This document shows positions 51,401-60,400 of a DNA stretch of 64,000 nucleotides, piece by piece. Source of the DNA: Paratinospora sagittata. Taxonomy: Eukaryota > Streptophyta > Magnoliopsida > Ranunculales > Menispermaceae. Each line of letters opens with the position of its first letter. The first letter of the stretch is position 1. The notes under the pieces are model-generated. The model was not told where the DNA came from and did not search any database. It saw only the letters and a program-made list of their open reading frames with translations. Location of the stretch: contig CM069598.1 of the NCBI GenBank assembly GCA_035771175.1, positions 18,886,438-18,950,437 of the forward strand. Direction: 5' to 3'. Made by a program: the position numbers and the translations under genes.

Positions 51401-54400
51401 TTTACAAGCTTTCTAGTGCACATAGTGCTTCGATTTTTGACTTAGTTGTTGCTTTTGGCAAGAGATCCCCCTCTTGGGATCAAGGACTAAAAATTCGCCG
51501 AATTTCGCCGAAATTAGGCGAATTTTTTCGGTTTTTTTACCATCTAAGTGCAAAGTGGGATGTAAAATAAAAAAAATGCAAAAATTCGCTAAATAATTCG
51601 ATAAACTTCGACAACTTCGACAAAATTCGATAAACTTCGACAAAATTCGATAAACTTCGACAAAAGTTTAGTTTTTCAATAAAAAAATGCAAAACTTCGA
51701 GCAAAAATTCGATAAAATTCGACAAAATTCGATGAAATTAGACAGAGAAGTAAAAAAGATGTTACTTCATCAATAAAAAACAAAAAAAAACACTAATAAT
51801 TATGTATTATTTTTAATTTCATCAACCAACATAGCAATATAAATTTTAAAAAATAATTTAACAAGTTAACAAATTATGTAATTTATGGGATATGCTTTAC
51901 CAAAAAAAAAAAAAGAAGCAAAATAAATAAATAGTTAAAGTCGAAATAAGATAAAAACTTAAAAATAAATTAAAAGATTTCCTAAAGTCATCTTTTTTTA
52001 GTTAACTCTTATGAAACAAGATTAATAAACAACACATTCAAATAATAAACTAATAAATTAAGCATGATAGAATTCAAACTAGTAAAGTATATGGTCGAGA
52101 AGCAAGCCACCACAAAATTAAATATCAAAATAAAGAAAACAAATTAAGACCAAAAGCCGTCATTCAAATTCATCAACTCACTTAACAAGATTGATTTTGT
52201 TAGGTCGCTTATTGATATTTTTATCTATTAAAAGTGTCCATTTAAGTATATATGCAAAAATTCTCTAAACTTCTCTAATTTAGCAAATTTTTACAAAAAT
52301 TCTCCATGTCGAATTAAACTTCTCCGAATTAATTCTGATTTTTGAAGGTCGAAGTTTAGGGCGAAATCGAAGTTTCGTACCTTGCTTGGGATATCCATCT
52401 CCCAAGGAATCTTAAAGTTAGAGAAGAAATGGAGGAGGTTGTCTTCCTCCCTAGTTTGTTAGAGAACATTATCAAATAATGAAGACAGTAGCCTTCAAGC
52501 CCTTGAGGTGTCTGGTGAGAACTTACTAGCTCTTTATTTTCTTAGTTGATTGACCTTGTTGGCATTCACCCTTGTCCTTCTATCCATTTTGGAAAGCCTA
52601 GTGTTAAAATGTTAAGTTGGCCTATCGATTTTAGCAAGATTAGTAAGACAGATGTCCCACAATGTTGTTTCCCTCACATGCATCTTTCTCCAAGCTAATA
52701 ATGTCTTTGCAGGCAAGAGAATGAGACCATTAATAACATTTTTCTTGTTGCACATTTACTAAAAATGTTTGCAGGAAATAAAGTGACACTGTTAACTTCA
52801 TTCAGTCGGCTTTCTTGGAATCTTTGGAGGCTCTTTTTGCTTTGGATGTTGTTCTCATGTTGAGATTTGCTCATGACAAACTGGCTTATGATTGTACTAG
52901 CAAGTTTATAAAGCTTGTGGAAAGAAAGGAATAATCGGATCTTCAAGGGGGTGGAGAGGGAGATTCTTGTCGTTCAAGACACTTTCTTGGTTTCGAAATT
53001 TCTTTGGACTGTTGCCTCCAGATAATTGAAGGACTATTCTTTTGGTGATTGGTTAAAGGGGTGGGACCAACTTAAGTTACTTATGTAGGGGGGTTGCTCT
53101 CTGGTGGGCTATTGGCAGGTCGAATCTCCTAGATGAGGTCCCATTTGAGCAGCCTTCATTTGTTCTTTCTTTTCCGTATTAATATAATAACATTTCATTT
53201 CTTCCAAAAACAAAAGAAAGAAACGAAACCATTACTTTATAATCCCAAATACGTATTATCGCTATTAAGTTCATCATAATCTATTAAGTTCATCATAATG
53301 ATATTAGGCTTCCTTTTTCTCTTTGTTCAGATGCTATTACCTTTTCGAAAACTACATGATTTGTACTTTTGAATCCCAATAAGATTGAAAGAAAAATATC
53401 CTAAGACCCTTACTATGCCAATCATGCACTTTATATTATAGAATTGTTAGGCGTAAACTAGTATATTAATAAATTACCTGACTACATGTATTAGAATATT
53501 TTGAGATGGAATTGAGTAATATATTAAAAGAAGAAAAGGAATGAATAAACTTGGGAGAGGACAAAAGCATCCTTGGGAGAAGATGAAATGGGACAAAATC
53601 GATTAAGGTTAGTTGCATGCAAAAAACAAAGACCATTAGATACATTGGTAAGGATAAGTAGCATATTAACTATATACAATACCAATGAAAGAAGAGGAAG
53701 ACAATAACATGTGTCGAAAGAATAATTGAAATGCACATTCTACTTGTAATACAAAAGATGATTTTACCATTAATAGAGCCAAGTCAATGGATTCATGCAG
53801 CTAATGCCATTTGATTTATGGACTTGTGTGACTTCCTTGGTTGGCTACTTAGAATGCGAAACGCTCACATTATAGGAATAAGTTGCACATAAACAATTAA
53901 ATAATCTATTTTCAACAAGGTCAAATGGGAAGATTTATTCTGATAATTCGTATCTTAATAGGGTAGTTTCATGGCTTACTCTAGGTATATGTGATCCATG
54001 TGCTTTGTTATTACTATATGTGAAAACAAAGAGAGAGATGCAAAACAAAGTAGTTCAAGATCAATCATAAAGTCATCTAGGGATACAGCCTCAATGGATG
54101 ATTAAGGGGTATGGGAATCTTTTATCTTTCATTTCTAAGTGGCCTAGGGAGAACTACTTTTCTCCCCATGGTTTCCCAAGTTTGTATTATATCATTGTTT
54201 CCTTCTAACAAATTTTCATTTTCTTATCAAAAAATTATTAATTTTCTCAGCACAAATCTCTTATTTTAGTACCCTCTAGGTAATCGTAAAGATACATGAA
54301 AATGTTACGGAGATAATTTAGGATCAGAGAATATTTGATTTACGATATTTTAGGATCAGAGAATATTTGATTTGCGATATTTTAGGGATGTTTTCTGTTA

Positions 54401-57400
54401 TGGCAAGATTGTAAATAGCAGATAATTAGGCTGTAAATAGGGATGATACTTATCTTGAACTCCGGCAAATATGGCAAGTTTGATGTACATTCTTTTCTAT
54501 ATAATGAAAGGAAACCCTAAGGAAAGGGCATTCAAACCAATTTTGACAGAAAATGGTGCAAATAGTATAATTAAACATGTTTATCCGAAAAGATAATAAA
54601 GTATAAGTTGCCAAAAGAAATGGAAATAACACGTGAAAACAACTAAGTTAGTAATATACTAATATATGAAACCACTTGTTTAATTCTTATCTAAAATAGA
54701 AATAGCGGAAAGCGCCTCATACCGACATTTCTTCTTCTAATGGAGCTTCTATAACTTCAAACTCAGCCCCCTTATAGCTGAGTGTACGACATACATACAT
54801 CCCTCTGAAAGGTGAAAAGGGAAAGGTATAAGAAATTTCAAATATAAATTCATTCCATGCAAAATCTTAAATTTTCTAACCTTGCCTTCATGTCCATGGC
54901 AACAAGTTCTAAAGCTCCAACACCACCTTTATCAAGAGCACCTGCATATGTTTCCAAAGCACCACATCAATCTCTATATTTAGAACTTGAAGAAAATTGA
55001 ATCCTATAAACAGGGAAAAGATAGTGCATATTAGAAATGAATTGAAATATTATAGATGTAGATGCTTAAACAATGGATAGGAAGAGAAGAAAAATGATTT
55101 ACCACCATGGAGAAAAATAAACAAGAAAAGCTCAAAACTCATATGACCGTACAACCAGAACCCTAGTAGGAGTTTGGCCGATGAAGTACCTTGGACTTCC
55201 ATTAGGTGGGAATCCACTGTCCACTGACTTTTGGGAGCCAGTCATATCCAAAATATCCAAAAAATTAGATGGGTGGAAACGTGCATTGCTTTCTAAAGGA
55301 ACGCGGTTGGCACTAATCCGCTCTGTTCTAACGCCTATTCCATCATATTATCTGTCTATTTTCAAGATCCCTGCATCAGTGGCTACTCAAATCGAGAGAA
55401 AGATCAAACACTTCTTCTGGGGAGGAAAGCATGAAAAGGGATCAGACAATTTGATTAAATGGTTTGTGGTTCACAAGTCTGTGGAAAAAAGAGGTCTAGG
55501 TATTGGCAACATCTCACTTCGAAACATTGTTTTGTGCAGCAAATAGACTTGGAGATTCATTGAGGAGCCACAAACCTTGTGGGCACAAGTAATCACAAGC
55601 AGACATGGAAAGAATTTATTTGAATGAGAAGCAAGAAGAAATGCTAGATCCACCTATAAAAGCCCGTGGAAGTTTATTTCTTCACTAGTACCCCAATTCC
55701 CACCACATTTGGAACTCAAAGTAGGCAACAGACATACCTTTCGCTTTTGGGAGGACAGGTGGTTGGATAATTCCATACTGGCAGAATTATATCCATTATA
55801 ATTCCACTTGTCTACACTACACAAACATCGCATTTCTTCCTTCCTAGGTACAGACCCAAATGCCCCACCCAATTCCACCTCTTGGAACCTCCATTTCCCT
55901 AGAGCCCTAACAGCTGGAGAACATGATGAAATCAATTCTCTCTTATCTACACTAGACTCCAGAATGTCACCTTGTTACCAGGCCCGGATAGGTATGTTTG
56001 GACTCTTGACTCCTCACAGGTTTCTACTTGCAAATCATTTTTTGATAATCTATTAGTCGCCTTGCCCTTTCCATCGTTCCCATTTTCTTCCCACATTTGG
56101 CATGCACATGTTCCATCTAAGGTAAGAGTTTTTGGGTGGATCTTGGCTCACAAGAAGATCAACACCATGAAGAAGTTACAAAGAAGGTTCCCCAACACGT
56201 GTCACTCACCTCATTGTTGTGTTCTATGTCAACAGGATGGCAAATATTTGGAACACATTTTCTTTCTATGTTCGTACGCGAGGAGGACATGGCACGAGTG
56301 GTTTGTATTTTTCGAAAATAGATTTGTCATACTCCAAAACCTGGTAGAGGGCCTGACTTTGTCATATATATCCTCATTATCGAGGACGGAGAGGGAGGTG
56401 GGATTGATTGTGTTCTATGCCACCCTTTGGGCGTTATGGTTAGAGTGTAATAATCGAACCTTCAATAATTTGGCCAAGACCGGAGAGCAATTATGGGAGG
56501 AAATTAAATTTAAGGCGAGCACTTGGGTTTTCGCCTCCCCGTTAGCCAAGGGATTCTCAATTTCAGATTGGTTCCTAAGCTGGAATAACTGTTTATTTCA
56601 GGGTTAGGAGTGTTGATTTCATTGGGTAGCAGATTTGGTTTAGGCTTATGTGCTAGGGTGATGTCGGAGAATGTTAACTTGTAAGTAATCACTTCTGGTG
56701 CTTACACTTTGTTGTATTTTACTTTATTAAATCAATATAAATATAACTTGTTTCTGCTCAAAAAAAATTATGTTGGCTACACAATCATCTCTAAGACATA
56801 AACCTCTTCATGATAAATGCTTCAATTCGGTGCTTCCCTCGTAAGTCCTAAGACTTGTCAAACATCACCTATTAAATGTGTAGATGGGAAATGCCACTCT
56901 TATAATTCATAAAATAATGTCCAAATCTTGGGACAGTGTTAACCTCTAATGATCCTTGGGACTATAAATTTTTAACGATCCTTACTAAAATTGATCAAAG
57001 AATGAAGAGGTATGTCAAAATTTCCTGCGCATGTAGCATTAGTGGGTGTTGCAACACAGCCATGCAGAAGATAGAGTATTGCATTTACATTCATCTAATT
57101 TCGTCAATGGTCATTAAAAAATGGACAAAAAAGGCGCGTTTTTAACTTAGATCCAACTGAAATTGCAAGATCTTTCCCATTTTTCCAAAACAAATCATAT
57201 ATTATCAAATATTTAAAAATAAAAACGAAAAAAAGTATACTCATCTTGACTTTTTCTAAAATTGACAAACTTTGAAGATGAACAAATAGTTAACTAGTCT
57301 ATTCTAGGGGTGTAAGCCAACCCGACCGAACCGAACCAAACCCGACGGGTTGGGTTGGGTTGCAAAAACCCCAACCCGAATTGTTTGGGTCGGGTCACGG

Positions 57401-60400
57401 GTTGAGGGCCAAAAAAACCGACCCAACCCAACCCGACCCGACCCGATAGAAAACCTAAATATCAAAATCCCCTTTCATTCTTTGCAATTTACCCCAAGGC
57501 CAAAGCAACCAAATCGCGGCGCAGCAAAACCCACCGCCCAATCACAAGTCGCAACCCTAATCCCCGAAGTCCCAAATCGGCATCGGCGACCGAGAGGAAC
57601 GAAATCGCGGTGCATCTTCAATTCTTCTTCTTCCTCTCTTCTTCTTTTTGTTTTTTCTCTTCAGCTATTCTGATTTTCTTCGTCTCTCTAGTCGCTTCTC
57701 CTTCATTCTTCTTTGTTCTGATTTCTGAAACTGAAAAGAGTAATTAATTTTTTTTTATTTTTCATTGTTGTTTCATTCTGAAACTGAAAGAGTAGTTTTT
57801 TTTTTCTTTTTCATTGTTTATTTTTTGCTTTTATCACTTCTAATATCCTTTTATAATTCGCTTTTGTTTTGTTTTTATTATTTTTCTTCTAATTTTTTTT
57901 CCATTGTTGCAGTATTGTAGATTGTAGGTGAAGATTAAGTGTTGGTGTTGCTTCGATTCTTCATCTCTACTGTTTTTTTTTTATAGGTATATATTACTCA
58001 TCTTTCTTACCCATAAATTTATTTCAATTTTTTTTTACTGTGGTTGTGAGCATGGTAGTCAAGATCGCGATCCGGAAAAGAAGGATGGCCAAGGCGGCGA
58101 TGATGGAGCCATAGCTTTTCTTTATTGGAAAATTTGTGCTCGGAGAGAAATGAAGTGTTACTCTTGATAGGATGTACTAATGTTTCAAGGTAATACAACC
58201 CGTCCTGTTCCTTAGCATGTCCAATCATCGTCTCTAAGTCCTGGTCCTGAAATGCACAATAAGTAGGGAAGAAGGTTACATTACAACTCAGATCATGGGT
58301 CAGTTTTTTAATAGAGATGAGATTAGTAGATAGTTAAGAACATGAAGAACATTTCTGAGTGTAAGGGTGGGGTTGATGTGAACATCACCTATACCAGCAA
58401 TTGTGGTTAAGGATCCATTAGTTGTGGCTATTTTCCGACTACTAGGACATGGGTTGTAGGTATGAAATATATTGGGGGGAATCGGTCATGTGATCAGTAG
58501 CACCAGAATCCTAAACCCAAGAGTTAGCAAAAGACTTATCCGAGACGTTAAATCTAATAGAAATAGGAAAGTTACCTGAATGGGCCAATGAACAAGTACC
58601 TGAGGGTTTGTCCAGTGTGCCAAGCAAAGATTTAAATCTTTCAATGTCGTCTTGGCTAAATCCTTCTGGCACCGGGGAGTCTGCAACTGTTTGTTCAGTA
58701 GACAAATGTGCTTGTCTACTGATCTTCTGCTGTCCTCCTTTGTAGCCCCATTCTTTACTGGAAGTTGAAGGCTTGGCATGAAGTTTCCAACACTTCTCCC
58801 TGGTATGTCTAGTCTTCTGACAATAAGTACACCATAGATTGTCCCTATTGTCTCGATTTGGGACCTTCGATGATTCGGCGCGCGGAATGTGTGTCTTCTG
58901 ATCATTTCCCCGATTGGCAACCATAGCTGAGCCTTCCATCTTCTGAGGTGTGAGCATAACACTTCTTCTGCTTTCTTCCGTCTGGATAACTGAGATAGTC
59001 ACATTCAGAGTTGGCAATTCTTTGCTGAGAGTCTGAACTCTCACTTGATCAAACTCTGCATAGAGTCTAGCCAAGAAGTCATACACCCGATCCTTCTCAA
59101 CATAGTTCTTTAAAACTACAGCATATGCAGGGCATTTAGTCTCAATACACCTATAATGGTCAAGTTCCTGCCAGAGATTCTTCAATACATTGGCATATTC
59201 AGTGACCGTCATGTTGCCTTGTTTCGTTGTTCCAACTTTCACTTTGATCTCATTCATTTGGGCTGCATCATGGGCCTTAGTATGTCTGATGAACAGCATC
59301 CCAAATGTCTTTGGCGGTAGTTAGAAACATGCATGTATCACTAATGTTTGGCGTCATTGAATTCCATAGCCACATCATTATAGAAGCATCTTCGTTATCC
59401 CACGCTATAAACTAAGGATCTCCAGGTGTAGGTCCAGTGCCCAAAAGATGACTTAATTTCCTTTTGCCCTTTAGAAAAGTACGCACTAGTTGAGACCACT
59501 TCAAATAATTATTTTCATCAAGTTTGTATGCTGCCTGAATGTTTAGTAGTTCTCCTTTCTCCGTCTTGTCAACTGCTTCTTCAGTCTGCACCGTTTCAGA
59601 AGTAACCGACATTTTTCTTTGCCCCCTTTTCTTTTCTTTTTTTTTTTTCTTTTAGGTTACAAACTCAAAAAAGGAAAAAATAAAAATAAAAGAAGAGTAT
59701 CAGATGAAGACGAAGAAGACTATGAACAGTTGCGATGAAGAAGACGATGTTGCAAGAAGAAGAAGAACCAGATGCGATGAACAGGCGATGTTGGCTGTAA
59801 GACGAAGAAGATGAACCAGGAGCCGCAGATGAAACCGCAGATCGGCACAGCAAAAATGCAGCAGCAGCAGCAGATCGTCAACGACGATGACGGTCGGGTT
59901 TCTTTGAGCAGTACGAACCAGGAGTCGAAGATGAAGAAGGCGACATTGATGACACAGTTAGGGTGACGGAAGAAGACGGCGACGACCACACAATGAGGGG
60001 TTAGTTGCAGACGGCGAGGGCGACGGAAGAGAAAGAAGAAAAAGAAGAAGACGACGGCGATGTGCGATCGATAGTAGCAGCGTCTATGAAGACACACAGA
60101 TTACGGCGGCGATGGAGATCAGAGAAATGCAGTGATGCAGTCATGCGCAAGAGAGATATGCGAGAGAGATGCGTGAGAGACGACGAAGATCAGTAGCAAC
60201 GTCAAAGATCAGCAATGGTGGGTTCGAGCAGCGGCGACTGAAACACAGTAGCAATGGAGAAGAAGGCGTCGACGACGATGAGGATATCGGCAGTGACGAT
60301 GAGGAAGACGCAGTAGTCGATGGTGATATAGTAGCAGTGATGAAGACGTACGCACCAATCAACAACACGATTAACGGCGATGAAGGCCAACGAAGAAGAT

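Noticed and set aside
57350..57673. 107-codon Pro/Arg-rich frame as a gene
   Set aside because: It is composed of hAT subterminal CCCGACC repeats and a CT-rich leader, with no family match.
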